A stretch of DNA of 64,000 nucleotides, from the NCBI RefSeq assembly GCF_030272615.1, contig NC_081406.1, forward strand, positions 216,572,997 through 216,636,996, given 5' to 3'. The DNA is from Cryptomeria japonica. Lineage: Eukaryota; Streptophyta; Pinopsida; Cupressales; Cupressaceae. A program made the position numbers and the translations under genes. Under the pieces are notes generated by a model, which was not told the origin of the DNA, made no database searches, and saw only the letters and a list, made by a program, of their open reading frames with translations. Positions 11,086-22,223 of the stretch are shown one piece after another. Each line of letters opens with the position of its first letter. The first letter of the stretch is position 1.

Positions 11086-11883
11086 CACTAGTGCACATAA
11101 GAGAAGAGTGTCATCGCATAGTTTGGCATGGTTACCCTAGCAAGCCTCCATAGGCCCTGGCCCCCATCATGTGTTATCCTAGTAGCCTTTCTTGAGCCCC
11201 TTTCCCCATCCAACTCTAATGCGGACCCAAGTTATCTTTTCGTGAAGACAAGGTAGATGGTTTTCCATTCCAGGCCTTCCCACTACATCTTGAGTCTATA
11301 CGAGCACTCAACTGTGAGTGAGGTAAATTAATCTTGTTTAGTGTTTGAAGCTACCCATACCTCTAAATTGAATATTAGGATTATCATTTATTAACTAACT
11401 TTCGATGGGTTATCCTACTAGCCACTTTGGGTGCGACCCCCACTAAAAAGTCAATCTCTTATGACACCACAATCCTACTAAACTCTAAGGTATGAATCAC
11501 GATACCAAAATACTCATGGAGTTCAGACACAATAGTAGTTCACTTGGTCATATAAACCTAGTGCCTAGGTTGAGTAAACTAGAGAATTCAATAGAATCAT
11601 GAAAAGAGACTATAACAGATAAACAACACCAAAAGGATTACATATAACAATTAACCTAATGATTTGCACATAAACTTAATCATAAGCCAAATACATAGGC
11701 AAACCAAGAAAGTACATCATGATATAAAAGAATTTGAGTAATGTTATTTTTCCATCTATTTTATTTCGACCAAGTTTGCTACGTTTTCCAATTTTGTTTG
11801 ATTAAAAAACGAATACAATTTTCACTATCGCAATTAAAATAATTCATTAATAATCTATCAAAATTTTGACAACACACACATAA

Positions 11884-12110
11884 ATATATAATATTTTATG
11901 CACACACACAGATATATATATATATATAAACTAATATTAAAACTTAACTCAAAAATGAAAATTACCTTAATCAAGATAATTATTTTTAATATATTATTAA
12001 ATATTAATATTTAATAATATATAATTACATAAAAAATATAATTAAAACTTTAATTAAAATATTAATATTAATATATATATATATATATAAAAATAATATT
12101 AAAAAAAATC
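11884..12110. repeat. AT-rich low-complexity block
   Basis: Runs of TATATATA near 11921 and 12071, with repeated AATATTAATATT-like phrases between. No coding potential. Confidence 0.75.
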
Positions 12111-12129
12111 TTCAATATATATAAAACAA

Positions 12130-12310
12130 AGGGGGTGGGTGTGGGGGGCATGACGTGGTCCCCACCTAGAGCCCATGGTTTTGGGGAGACCACGCCATGG
12201 CCTCCCTTCCCATGGCATGGGGGAAGCCAAGGCTCTCCCACTGCCATGGGTCATGGAGCCCATGGGTCCCCTTCCCTGCTCACCAAAACCAAACTCTCCC
12301 CCCCCGTTAA
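12130..12310. repeat. GC-rich island with repeated CCATGG palindromes
   Basis: The GC content jumps sharply between two AT-rich blocks. CCATGG, GCCATGG or CCCATGG recur at least five times between about 12170 and 12265, in inverted contexts such as GGGGGCATGACGTGGTCCCC. Short frames on both strands are products of base composition, not genes. It may be a regulatory segment of the LTR-like insertion. Confidence 0.55.
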
Positions 12311-14029
12311 AACAAAAAACTAGTATTTTTTTAATATACATATTTTAAAACCATTTAAAAAAAAAAAAACCCAAACTTACAATTCTAGAAAAAAAAATAG
12401 AACTGATAATGTTTTTTCCAGCATGCCAAAAATACCAAAATTGGCAAAATTTTGCTAACATAAACCCATAGGGGTAAGATTTAACAAATTTTATACATCA
12501 AAAGTAAAAGAAGCAACTAATTTTTACATTTAAACCCCAAATAGAAATATTTAAATATGATTTTTTTTCTAGTTTTGCACATAAGAAAAATTCACAAATC
12601 TACTTTGAAACCAATTCTTTTCACAAACAAGAAAGTAGATTTGGGAATAAACTAAAACTGATTTAAAACCATACTAATTTCACATTTCAAAACTAAATGA
12701 ATGACTCAGTGAATTTTGACATCAATTTTTTTCACACAGAGGTTTCTTCAACCAAATAAACTTTTAAAACAAACATTGATATTTAAAACCAGAATCCAAA
12801 CTTAATAGAAATCCAGGAAAAAATCTAAGAAGAGCTCAACCTACAATATGGAAAATTCAACAGAGATGCACAAATTTCTTCCAAAATTTCCTCCCCCATT
12901 CCTATGAAAGAATGTGGTTTTAAAAACAAAATTTTAACCTAAAATTATTTTAGGTTGAAATTCTTTCTGACCAATGAAATCATTGCATAAAGTTAAAATG
13001 CAAAAAACTTTTTCTCTCCAAAATTGATTTTCTTCCTTTATTTAAAACTCCAATTTATGTTTTCTTTTAAAGTCAACGAGGAAAGAAAAGATTCTAATAT
13101 CTAAATTTCAATAAAAAATTCCAATAAAATAAAACACATATTTCATTTCTCATTTGAAAATAATACATGCTCAAATTTACTAATTTAATAATTGAACCAA
13201 TTGATTTAATGACTAACCACATATAGGAGTAATATTTAATTTAATCTCTTTTCTATACCAAGAATAAAACACATTTACTCTAATTAAATATTTTAAGATT
13301 TAATAATCAATTTTACCAAATGCATAATATGCAACTACAATAACTCAAATAAACACATGACTCACATACCAAACAATGGGGAAACTGACGAACGACTGAG
13401 ACACTCACTTTGAGCACGACTAGGGTAAAACATAGGTATTAGGACTATCTCCTCCACTTCCATTGAATCAGTAAGGTACGATCAGACCTATGAAGCTAGG
13501 TGGAGACGATACCTTGTACCTACACGGTACTTGTACCTGCAATTTTCTACATCAACGAGCCACACATGCATATATATACAACCATAGTAACCACACTGGT
13601 GAAGGAGAATCATGACGTTCCCTATCTCACTAAAGTGAGTGAAAAAAAATCATCTCCTCACACCGCATACACTTACAAGCATGAAACTTGTAAACAACTC
13701 ATCATACGTATAAAATAAATATGTCAATCCATGTCAGTAATCTAATAAAATCACATTTAAATATCAATAATGACAAACCACAGTTAAAACATACACTGCA
13801 ACTCAAATTAAAGCATATCACAACATCACATAAAGTCTAAGTAAAATATCACAATATAATATATCCACTGAAAAAGTCAACTAAAGTCAAACATGAGTCT
13901 AAAAATTCTGATCGAGGAGGGGGGTACTACAAGCTGTGAACACGCAGAGCTCTTTGTGTGTGCCCTAGGGCCGGTAGGGTTTGTGTCTGCATCTAAATTT
14001 CCAAGCACTCTTTTGCTTTAAGAATTAAA

Positions 14030-15063
14030 ATGGCCTCCCCCACTAAGGACTTTGATACTCCCGCTGCTAAGAGTATCCCTAAAATTGGCACTAGCTCTGC
14101 AATACCAGAGATTACCTATGTTGACCCTCTTGACATAATTCCACCTATGCCAGTGATTGAAACTGTTCCCACCATTGAACCAAACCCTCAAAATGCCCCA
14201 TAAATGTCTAAGGAGGCTGAATCAAGCTCCCCTCCCAAGGAAAAGGCCACAAAGAGAAAGATAAAGACAACTCAGAAGACTGTCATTGTTGTCTCTGACA
14301 ACGAGTTTTCGGATGAGCCTGCCCCTCCTCCTAAGACTAGGAAACCAATTCAAAAGAGGAGAAAGAGTGCCCAAAAAGTCTATGTTGAAACACCTACCAG
14401 TGCGACTCCTCTTCCCATAGAAAATGCCCCTATTGTAGAAAACCCTCCCCCTGAGGAAGCCCCAATTCCTTAAGAGCAAACCCCACAGAAAGAAAACCCT
14501 CAAGTGCATACTAAAGAAACCGCTCCTGCAGAAAAGCCAGCTTCCAAAGCTGCAAGGCGGCCTAGAAAAACCTCTAAAGGAGAATCATAAACTTAGGTAG
14601 AGAAACTAGAAATAGTGCCTACTACCCCTCTTTCTCTTGCAATGACTACAAAAGAATTGCAACATGAAGATGAACAGAGATTAGAAAAAGCTAAGAAGAG
14701 GCCAACCAGACAAACAAAAAGCCTTCATCAGGACTTGCTAGAATTGTTTGAGGGGTCCTCCATGAATGATAGCATCAGAAAGGATTTCAATGATAAAGAG
14801 GCCAGATGCAAAGATGCATTCACAAAAGATAAGGGGTGGGATATATTTTATTCCTTTTATGGCAAGAGAGACAAGCTTGTCCCAGTGTCCAATTCTTGGA
14901 CACTAAATTTGGGAAAACTAATTGTGCCAAACTGTGTAGGGGAAAAAGCAAGACTAGGCTAACATGTCCTAATCCTACCTTTTGACACACATTGTGGAAT
15001 ACGAAAGAGCCTAGAGGTATCACACAATTGGCTACTTCTTTTTGTGAAAGAGAGAGCCATGGG
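14030..15063 (+). pseudogene. Element X gag-like ORF, part 1 (N-terminus), family not recognised
   Basis: The ATG at 14030 opens a frame that keeps one register to about 15063. It begins MASPTKDFDTPAAKSIPKIG. A proline-rich stretch follows, then a lysine-rich, nuclear-localisation-like segment (KATKRKIKTTQK, KPIQKRRKSAQK), another Pro/Glu-rich stretch, and a folded-looking part (ELFEGSSMNDSIRKDFNDKE, WDIFYSFYGKRDKLVPVSN). In-frame stops at 14201, 14471, 14588, 14594 and 14960 are TAA or TAG and each fits CAA or CAG after one C-to-T change. I do not recognise the family. The downstream polypurine tract and LTR-like sequence suggest the structural protein of a non-autonomous LTR element. Confidence 0.55.
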
Positions 15064-16596
15064 CTACCTATTAGGGTTTCTATTCCTTTGTTGTAATTGA
15101 AAGATAAGATGATGCAAGTTCAATTCCAAAGTGCAAGCATGAACTAATAACAAGATTGCAGAATTGAAGTTAAACAATGGAAAGCTGTAAACACAAGGAC
15201 AAGACAAGAATGCAGATGTGTACCCGGAGTTAAAATCTGAGTGGAAATGTTTGGGATGGGGGCGCAGGCACCACTGTCCTGATTCTGCTCCTGAAACTGC
15301 ACCTAAAACTGCTGTTTGATAACCTGAAAAGCTGTCTGAAACTTGTTGTCTGACAGAAGGACCAGGGCGCCCAGCGCCCCTGTCCCAGGGACTAGGGCGC
15401 GTAGCGCCCCTGTCCTGGTAGGACCAGGGCACCCCACGCCCCGGTCCTGGTCTTTTTCTCTGAAATTTGGTGTGAAGTTCTGTCTCGGTTCGCTTCCGTC
15501 AGATCTGCAACTTGCGGCGTCGTCTGAATCCCGAAACCTGCACTTATATCTGAAAAGGTATGGTGGGCGGCTATATAGGGTTTTGCCTTATTCAAACCCC
15601 CGCTTTGGTGATTTTCACCTCCACGAATAGCCAAGTTGTATTGTAAAAGTAGTGTGTGTGCAGACCTTGTGTGTGTGCAAGATCCTAAAATGCAAGTAAG
15701 CAAACTAGAGCAACCTAGAAAGTAAACCCTAATTGCTTGTAAATGATAATGTAAATGCTCCAAATCAAGATGCAAAGAGATGCAAAGCATGAATACAAGT
15801 GATATAATGAGGCTTGTGCAAAGACATAAAAACAACATGAAATCATACCCAACCCCAAGGGAGGGGTACAAGCCAATCTTCAGTCGGTGATCCCTTATTG
15901 CTCTTCAATATCTTCAAAGCCCTAAATGGATGAATGAAATTGATGAATGCTTGATGGATGAATGTTGAATGTTGTTGAAGTCTTCAAAGATCTGCTCTTT
16001 CGCTGCATAGAAGGTCCTTTTAGCCAAAATCTGGATCCTTTCAAATGAAGAAAGAGAGCTCTTATATATGAAACCCTAGGTCTTAATTTCAACTTTTGGC
16101 CAACCTAGAGATTGATTCTCCTACCAATATCTTGGGGTTAAGCTTTATTTTATGATTGGATTGCGCTCCTAAAATTTCGAGAAAAATGTTTGGGACCGTG
16201 TGCACTCCGGGCGCCATGGTCCCGACAACTTTTCACCAAATTTTTAGGGCCGTCGGATATGATGATTTTAGAGAGAATCCCAAAGTTACAGGTGATTTCA
16301 AGATGTTTTGACCCCTGAAATCAAGCCCCCAAGTTCAAAATAGGACCTAATCAGGGTTTTTGATTAAATGATGTATTGGAGGAATAAAATGAAAGGGGCA
16401 CACTTTAATGAAAGGGCCCAACTTTATGATGTGGAAGATGATGAAATAGAACCTTAGACCTAATTAATTTGATTAATTAAGTGCTAAAGGGGAAATGCAA
16501 TGCAAAATGCAAAATGCACCAAGGCGAGTGCTAAACTAGGTGTGAAATTGTACTGCTTTAGCAAGTGCATACAATTTACGATGTTACACAAACATT
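15064..16596. mobile_element. 1.5 kb insertion of unknown class in element X
   Basis: Element X coding stops making sense near 15063 and resumes near 16597 in another register. The insert has no coding sequence. On the minus strand it may start TGTAACATCGTAAATTG at 16588, which would suit an LTR, but I cannot place the opposite end or a convincing target duplication. GAGCCA occurs on both sides (about 15053 and 16602) and is one candidate. The insert contains GC-rich hairpins at 15359-15449 and 16192-16223. Confidence 0.45.
15359..15449. repeat. Three tandem GC-rich hairpin units
   Basis: Three consecutive units of about 30 bp each run from GGACCAGGGC-like to GCCCCTGTCC-like. In the first, GGACCAGGGCGC and GCGCCCCTGTCC flank CCA and form a near-perfect inverted repeat. 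The second has GTA as its loop; the third is GGACCAGGGCAC against CACGCCCCGGTCC. The surroundings are AT-rich. A related hairpin (GGGACC against GGTCCC) lies at 16192-16223. The function is unknown. Confidence 0.75.
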
Positions 16597-17417
16597 TTTG
16601 TAGAGCCAATGTTGATAAGGAAGCTAGATGATGTTTATGATTCCCCAAGACATACTATAAGAATTGCAGATGGCTATGTCCTATTAGACATTTCACATAG
16701 GGCCATTGTTGAATGTTCTAGTTTGGATGGGTCTTCCCTCAAGGGAATCAACAGAAATAATCTAGAAAGAAACTACCAGTATAAAAGGGACAAGTATAGA
16801 AAGGACTTTATTCCTCATTTCTTTAAGAATCTTTATTAAAATTAACAAAATTATGTCTTGCCATCTAAAAATGAGCCTTTCAGATTGGAGTGTTTTGAGC
16901 CCTATTTTGTTAAGACCTACTATGCATTAGGGCAGGTTCTTGGGGTGCTATGCATTAGGGCAGGTTCTTGGGGTGGATTGTGGGATTACTCAAATGCCCA
17001 TAGATTTCATGATGATTGCCGTCAACATCCAGCACCCCATAATAAATAAGCTATATGAATTTGAAGCTATTATTCATGATAAGCTTCATGAGGGGTTAAT
17101 GGGAGCTAGAAATAAGAAAGAGAAGCTCGAATTCAAATATTATTCTCTAGTGTGTCATCTGATTCTTTATCAGAACATGGCTTATTGGTGTCCACAATTA
17201 ACAATAAGGACAAATGATCCACACATAGGTCTTCCATGGCCCGTACAAAGATGGACTTAGGTGTGGGACAAAGGATCAAGGTTTTGTTGTTATTTTGTTT
17301 TCTTTGATCATTTTGTCATGAAATTTTTGTCAAAGCTTGGAGTTAAGTTGCCCAGGCCACCTAAGAATATTATTAAAATTTTGAGAATAATGAGTTGTAG
17401 GGCTGAAGGAATGATAT
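16597..17417 (+). pseudogene. Element X gag-like ORF, part 2
   Basis: Coding resumes as MLIRKLDDVYDSPRHTIRIA at 16609 and runs through KDFIPHFFKNLY, then LPSKNEPFRLECFEPYFVKTYYALGQVLG. A 28-bp duplication at 16920-16975 shifts the frame. After it the sequence continues through IDFMMIAVNIQHPIINKLYE and EKLEFKYYSLVCHLILYQNM to PPKNIIKILRIMSCRAEGMI at 17417, where copia B is inserted. It is mostly helical and hydrophobic, with no enzymatic motif I can name. The same frame continues at 23367 after copia B plus one duplication are removed. Confidence 0.55.
16920..16975 (+). repeat. 28-bp perfect tandem duplication causing a frameshift
   Basis: Two identical 28-bp copies (16920-16947 and 16948-16975) start CTATGCATTAGGGCAGGTTC. 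Because 28 is not a multiple of three, the X reading frame changes register exactly here, from frame 1 to frame 2. Confidence 0.95.
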
Positions 17418-17898
17418 TGTTGGTATTATGGAAGACTTCGTCATGTGTTGCATTGGTTTTGTCATTGATGTCAACACTTATCTTCTTGGAGGTCTACATT
17501 GTTTATTTGGCACTATGGTTATATTGGTTTACTATTGAACCAACATATTGTGTTCACCGACATGGATATTGGCTTATGCATAGTCACCGGTATATGTTCA
17601 CCAACAGGTTACATTGTTCACCAGATTATGGGTAAGGTTTCCCAGCGTGGTTTTTCCCCTTGCCGGGTTTCCACATCAAAAATTTGTGTCATGTGTTGTG
17701 GATGTTGTTTCTCTTATTATTTCATGCATTAAGTTAACCGGTACTTCTATAATATTTAATCTATTTTACCGGCACATAAGTTTGGTTTACAGACACTAAG
17801 TTTAAGTTGGAATAATTTGCATTTGGATTAAAATTTATATACAACTAGTTCACAACTGATTCACCCCCCCCCCTTAGTTGTCCTTCTAGTTCCTAACA
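17418..17898 (+). mobile_element. Copia B 5' LTR (481 bp, internally deleted)
   Basis: It begins TGTTGGTATTATGG and ends GTTCCTAACA. It matches both ends of the 1138-bp 3' LTR but lacks about 657 bp of the middle. The junction is near 17622-17630, where GTTCACC meets GATTATGGGTAAGG. A GAT shared at both breakpoints in the 3' LTR suggests a microhomology deletion. The missing part probably includes the promoter. Confidence 0.9.
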
Positions 17899-17912
17899 AT
17901 TGGTATCAGAGC
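17899..17912 (+). promoter_or_regulatory. Copia B primer binding site (tRNA-iMet)
   Basis: ATTGGTATCAGAGC directly follows the 5' LTR and complements the 3' end of initiator methionine tRNA. It is the intact form of the site also seen at 2368 and, mutated, at 30589. Confidence 0.95.
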
Positions 17913-17955
17913 TAAGTCCTCTCTTTCCAAAAGCCTAACAACTTGAGGAGATTCT

Positions 17956-19077
17956 ATGGCAACCAATATTTTCAGGAAGGACAATCTGAAACTTGATGGA
18001 ACTAACTATAGTATATGGAAGATTAGAATAGAAACACATCTGAACTACATTGGGAGAGATATATAGTATGTTACTAAGAATGGCTATGTTGGTCCTACTC
18101 CGAATCAACCTCATCCACAAATATTGGCTAAGGACTTGGAGAATGATTGCAAAGCAAGAGAAGCACTTCTGAGTGCATTATCAGATCAACAAATCATGGG
18201 ATTATCAGACTGATCTACCGCTAAATCTATTTGGGATAAACTGGAAACACTGAATGAAGGATATACCACTGTCAAGATTGCAAAATTGGAATGTTACCAG
18301 GTCAGGTATGAAAATTTAAAAATGGAAGAAGATGAAAGAATTTCTGCATTTATGGAAAGAGTCAATGAAATTGTTTTACGAATACAATATTATGGAGGAT
18401 CCTTAAGTGAAGATGAAATTGTGTCTAAAGTTTTAAGAGCATTGCCATCAGCTTACAAAATGAAAGTGACTGCTATTAATGAGTTGAGAACAATGCCTAA
18501 TACATCAGTTTCTAAAGATACTTTGGTTGGAAAACTATCAGGATTTGAGCTTGAAGAGTTTGGTCTTGTTCCTACAATCAATATTGATTTATCTTTCAAA
18601 GCATCATCATCATTAGCATCATCATCATTTGACAAAACTGATTGGAAAACACTTTATGCAAAAGAACTTGAAGATATGAGAAGAGAAAATGAAGAACTTG
18701 AAGAACTTGAAGCACTATTTGCAAGGAAGATGCCTAAAGGTCCAATAGGAAGTAAGTATGAAGGTAAAGCACCTTTCAAATATTTTAATTGAAATAAAGT
18801 TGGTCATATGGCTTCTAGGTTTCTTGATAGACATGCAAGACTAAGGGAGGAAGAAAAAAGAACATATAAGCCTAACCCTGAATATCAAAGATACAGATTT
18901 AAGAAAAATAGAGATAAGTCATGTTACTATGTAGATGAAGGTGTTACAGATGATTCAGATGAAGATCTAGCAGATATTGGATGGGATTTTGTTGCAATAA
19001 AGGAAGATCAACTGGCACCTATTGTCAAACTGGTAGATCAGGCACTAACAACAAAAATTGAAGAAAAGGATGAATGA
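17956..19077 (+). pseudogene. Copia B gag pseudogene
   Basis: The ATG at 17956 opens MATNIFRKDNLKLDGTNYSI, the N-terminal motif of plant copia Gag. Stops occur near 18067 and 18211. The long open part (18286-18792) includes the Gag core helices (KMEEDERISAFMERVNEIVL, ALPSAYKMKVTAINELRTMP). The zinc knuckle at about 18775-18825 is destroyed: two Cys are replaced by Tyr and a stop, and the last Cys by Phe, though the GHMAS core survives. An acidic linker reaches 19077. Gag would assemble particles and bind RNA in the cytoplasm. Confidence 0.85.
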
Positions 19078-20100
19078 TTAATAGATACTAGATGCTTGCA
19101 TCATATGAGTGGTGATAAAAGCAAATTCTTATCATTTCAGGAAATTCATGGAGGTCTAGTAAGATTTGGAGATGATAAAGCTTGTTTAATCAAAGGAAGA
19201 GGCACTATATCTTTGGATGGTAAGCATAATACTGACAATGTTTATTATGTAGAAAGTTTAAAGCATAATCTCTTGAGTCTTGGTCAGTTAGTTGAGAAAG
19301 GATTTCAATTCCAATTCAAGAATGGAAAATGCAAAATCATAAATAGGATTGGATTGGAGATTGCAATTGTTAATCAGACTAAAGGTAATATCTTTCATTT
19401 GAATACCAGTGATAAGACATGTTTGATTGCACACATTGATGAAAGTTGGTTATGGCATAAGAGACTCCATCATGTGAATTTTGATTGCATTGTAAAGATC
19501 AGTTCAACTACGGTAGTAAGAAATTTGCCTAAGATTGTGAAACCTCATAATCTGGTATGTAAGGAATGTCAAATGGGAAAGCAGGTTAAAACAACATTTA
19601 AGAGCATTACTGAGAAATCCAATAATATTCTTGATTTAATTCATACTAATTTGTGTGGTCTAACAAGGACAAGAAGTCTACAAAGTGATAGATACCTTAT
19701 GCTAGTAATTGATGATTATTCCATAATGTGTTGGGTTACTTTTCTCAAGGAGAAATTAGAAGCTTTTGGAAGATTCAAGATACACAAGGCAATGGTAGAA
19801 AATGAAACCGACAAGAAAATCAAATGTTTGAGATCAGATCAAGGACGAGAATTTACATCTAGAAAATTTTATGCATTCTGTGAAGTGAATGGAATCAAAA
19901 GACAACTGTCAGCACCCCAGACACCCCAGCAGAATGGAGTTGTGGAAAGGAAGAACAGAACTATTCTGGATGCAGTAAGATCCATGTTAATGGAAGCAAA
20001 TCTACCTCATGTGTACTTGAGAAAAGCAGTGAATACAACGGTTTATGCTTTCAACAAAGTTCACATCAAAAGTGAAAACGAAGAGATTCAAGATCTATAG
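19078..20100 (+). pseudogene. Copia B protease, GAG-pre-integrase and integrase core
   Basis: The protease site reads LIDTRCLHHMSGD, so the catalytic Asp-Ser/Thr-Gly triad has lost its Gly (DTR). GAG-pre-integrase follows with WLWHKRLHHVNFD and CKECQMGK, the His/Cys zinc site. The integrase core has its first catalytic Asp replaced by Asn (DLIHTNLCGL), the second present (RSDQGREF), and the Glu in QQNGVVERKNRT. This stretch is open for 334 residues (19096-20100). About 200 residues of integrase C-terminus and linker are deleted after 20085. Confidence 0.9.
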
Positions 20101-21056
20101 AACCGACAGTTGAAATGGTCATAGATCAACTGGCACAAATTGCACTGGTACAAAGTGAAGATCCAGTCATACCAGAATCATCAGAAAACTCAATTGTGAC
20201 TGAAGAACAATAGTCTGTGAATGTTAATCAGAACAAACCCAGTTATGTAAGATTGAATCATTCAGAGAATCAAGTAATTGGAAACAAGAATCAAGGTGTT
20301 ATGACTAGAGGAAGATTGGCAAATGAAGAGGTATGTTTAATTTCTCAAGTTGAACCAACATTTGTTATTGAGGCATGTCAAGATGAACATTGGATAAAAG
20401 CAATGGAAGATGAACTAGAACAAATTGAAAAGAATAATACTTGGACATTGGTTCCCTAGCCTAAAGATAAAAAATGTAATTGGAACTAAATGGGTATATA
20501 GAAATAAACTTAATGAAGATGGTGAAGTAATCAGGAACAAAGGAAGATTAGTTTGTAAAGGTTATTCACAAAAAGAAGGAATAGATTATAATGAAACCTT
20601 TGCATTGGTAGCCAGAATTGAGGCAGTTAGACTATTTCTTCCATTTGCAACTTATAAGAACTATAAGTTTATCAAATGGATATAAAATGTGCATTTCTGA
20701 ATGGAGATCTTGAGGAGGAAGTTTACATTGAACAACCTGATGGATTTTCATTAATAGATAATAAGGATATGGTTTGCAGGTTAAGGAAATCTTTATATGG
20801 ATTGAAGCAAGCTCCCATAGCTTGGTGTGCTAGATTGGATAAATATCTTTTGAAGCTTGCTTACACAAAAGGTAATGCTGACAACAATTTGTATTACAAA
20901 GTTACCAATGATGATATTTTGGTTATTGAAGTATTTGTGGATGATATCATTTTTGGAGGTGAAGAAGAGTTATGTAAGGACTTCACTAACAAGATACAAG
21001 AAGCATTTGAAATGTCTATGATTGAAGAGATAAAAAAATTTCTAGGTTTGTAAATT
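20101..21056 (+). pseudogene. Copia B reverse transcriptase pseudogene
   Basis: It starts with linker sequence, then TWTLVP at about 20440 marks the RT start. The next blocks are [73 protein letters not shown] and the catalytic [12 protein letters not shown] near 20938-20970. The Ala of the APVAR block is changed (ALVAR). Stops and three frame changes (about 20459, 20685, 21053) separate the blocks. It would copy element RNA into cDNA in the particle. Confidence 0.9.
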
Positions 21057-21887
21057 TCACAAATAGATAAAGGTATATTCATATGTCAAACAAAGTACTT
21101 GAAGGAACTTTTGAAGAAATTTGGTATGGAAAATTCAAAACTGGTAAGCACTCCTATGACTACAACTAATAAATTGACATTGAAGGATGATTCAGCTCCT
21201 ATTAATCTGACAAGGTACAAATCTATGATTGGAGGATTACTATATTTGACTCAAACCAGACCTGATATAATGAATGCAGTGTGTATTGTATCTAGATTTC
21301 AAAGAAATCCTAAAGAAAATCATGAATCACTAGTTAAAAGGACTTTTCGGTACCTACAAGGCACAACAAATCTTGGTTTATGGTATCCTAAGTATGAAAA
21401 TTTTGATTTATGTGCATACATCGATGCAAATTGGGTAGGAAATATAGATAATAGAAAGAGTACCACTGGCAATGCATTATTTCTTGGCAGAAGATTAATT
21501 TCATGGATAAGTAAGAAGCAAACTTGTACATCATTATCAACAACAAAATCAGAATATGTTGCAACAACAACTAATTGTACTCAGGTATTATGGATCAAGC
21601 AAATGTTGAAGGATATATTGGTAAACTGCAAAGAACCAATAATTATTAATTGTGATAATTCAGCAGCAATTGATATATCAAATAATCCAATATTTCACTC
21701 TAAGACAAAGCATGTTTCTATTAAGTACAACTTTTTGAAAGAGAATGTTGAAGGAAATGAAGTGAGATTAGTTTATGTGAATACTAAAGAGCAAATTGTA
21801 GATATCTTTACAAAGCCTTTTCCTAAGGAAACATTTGAATATCTTAGAGAGCAGCTTAGGGTAATTTCCCCACCAACAGAGACTTAG
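21057..21887 (+). pseudogene. Copia B RT tail and RNase H
   Basis: A 262-residue open frame (21099-21887) starts in the RT C-terminal region (LKKFGMENSKLVSTPMTTT, GGLLYLTQTRPDIMNAVCIV). It continues into Ty1/copia RNase H: LCAYIDANWVGNIDNRKSTT, where the usual DADW is DANW, SWISKKQTCTSLSTTKSEYV, INCDNSAAIDISNNP and HVSIKYNFLKENV. The stop at 21885 is the natural end of pol. This is one of the best preserved parts of the element. Confidence 0.9.
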
Positions 21888-22023
21888 ATGTTGAAGCCTG
21901 GCATCAAACCAATAGGGACTAACAAAAAAATATTTTTCCGACTTTGATGGAGACCTACTTCTCAAGGGGAGTAATTAGCTGAATGTTATGTTTTGAATTC
22001 TTAACTACTTTGGCATTTGATGT

Positions 22024-22038
22024 CAAAGGGGGGGAGAT
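22024..22038 (+). other. Secondary polypurine tract-like site
   Basis: CAAAGGGGGGGAGAT resembles the tract directly before the 3' LTR but lies about 190 bp upstream. Two such tracts are also suggested in copia C (near 26244 and 26098). A second plus-strand primer is possible. Confidence 0.45.
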
Positions 22039-22209
22039 ATCTATGGAAAAACATTATACCTTGGGGGAGAGATATACTCTTTAGAGAGATGTATTTTGGT
22101 TTATGTTTCTGTATCAAACTTTGTATTGATCTGTCTTTGAGAGATTGTTAGTTTTTGGCATTTTGTTCTTGGCACTTAGATGTTTTCCCATCTAGTGTTG
22201 CCATCAATG

Positions 22210-22223
22210 CCAAAGGGGGAGAT
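22210..22223 (+). promoter_or_regulatory. Copia B polypurine tract
   Basis: CCAAAGGGGGAGAT abuts the 3' LTR start TGTTGG. It is the RNase H-resistant primer for plus-strand cDNA. Confidence 0.9.

Larger units (their letters stand above)
10189..13931. mobile_element. 3.7 kb non-coding LTR-like insertion with target duplication
   Basis: The left terminus is TGTAATTCCCCACC and the right terminus GGGGGGTACTACA, giving TG...CA ends. It is flanked by AGTTG (10184-10188) and AGCTG (13932-13936), a 5-bp target duplication with one transition. No retroelement protein is encoded on either strand. It could be a very long solo LTR or a large non-autonomous (LARD-like) element. I did not find a primer binding site or a second LTR inside. 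Orientation is unknown. It lies in the upstream region of element X. Confidence 0.55.

Noticed and set aside
12099-12341. Overlapping ORFs rich in Gly, Pro and Trp
   Set aside because: They result from the GC-rich CCATGG island; both strands are open for the same reason.
14961-16590. AACAT on both sides as target duplication of the 1.5 kb insertion
   Set aside because: It would make the element begin GTCC, not TG, and would cut into sequence that still reads as X protein (about 14963-15063).
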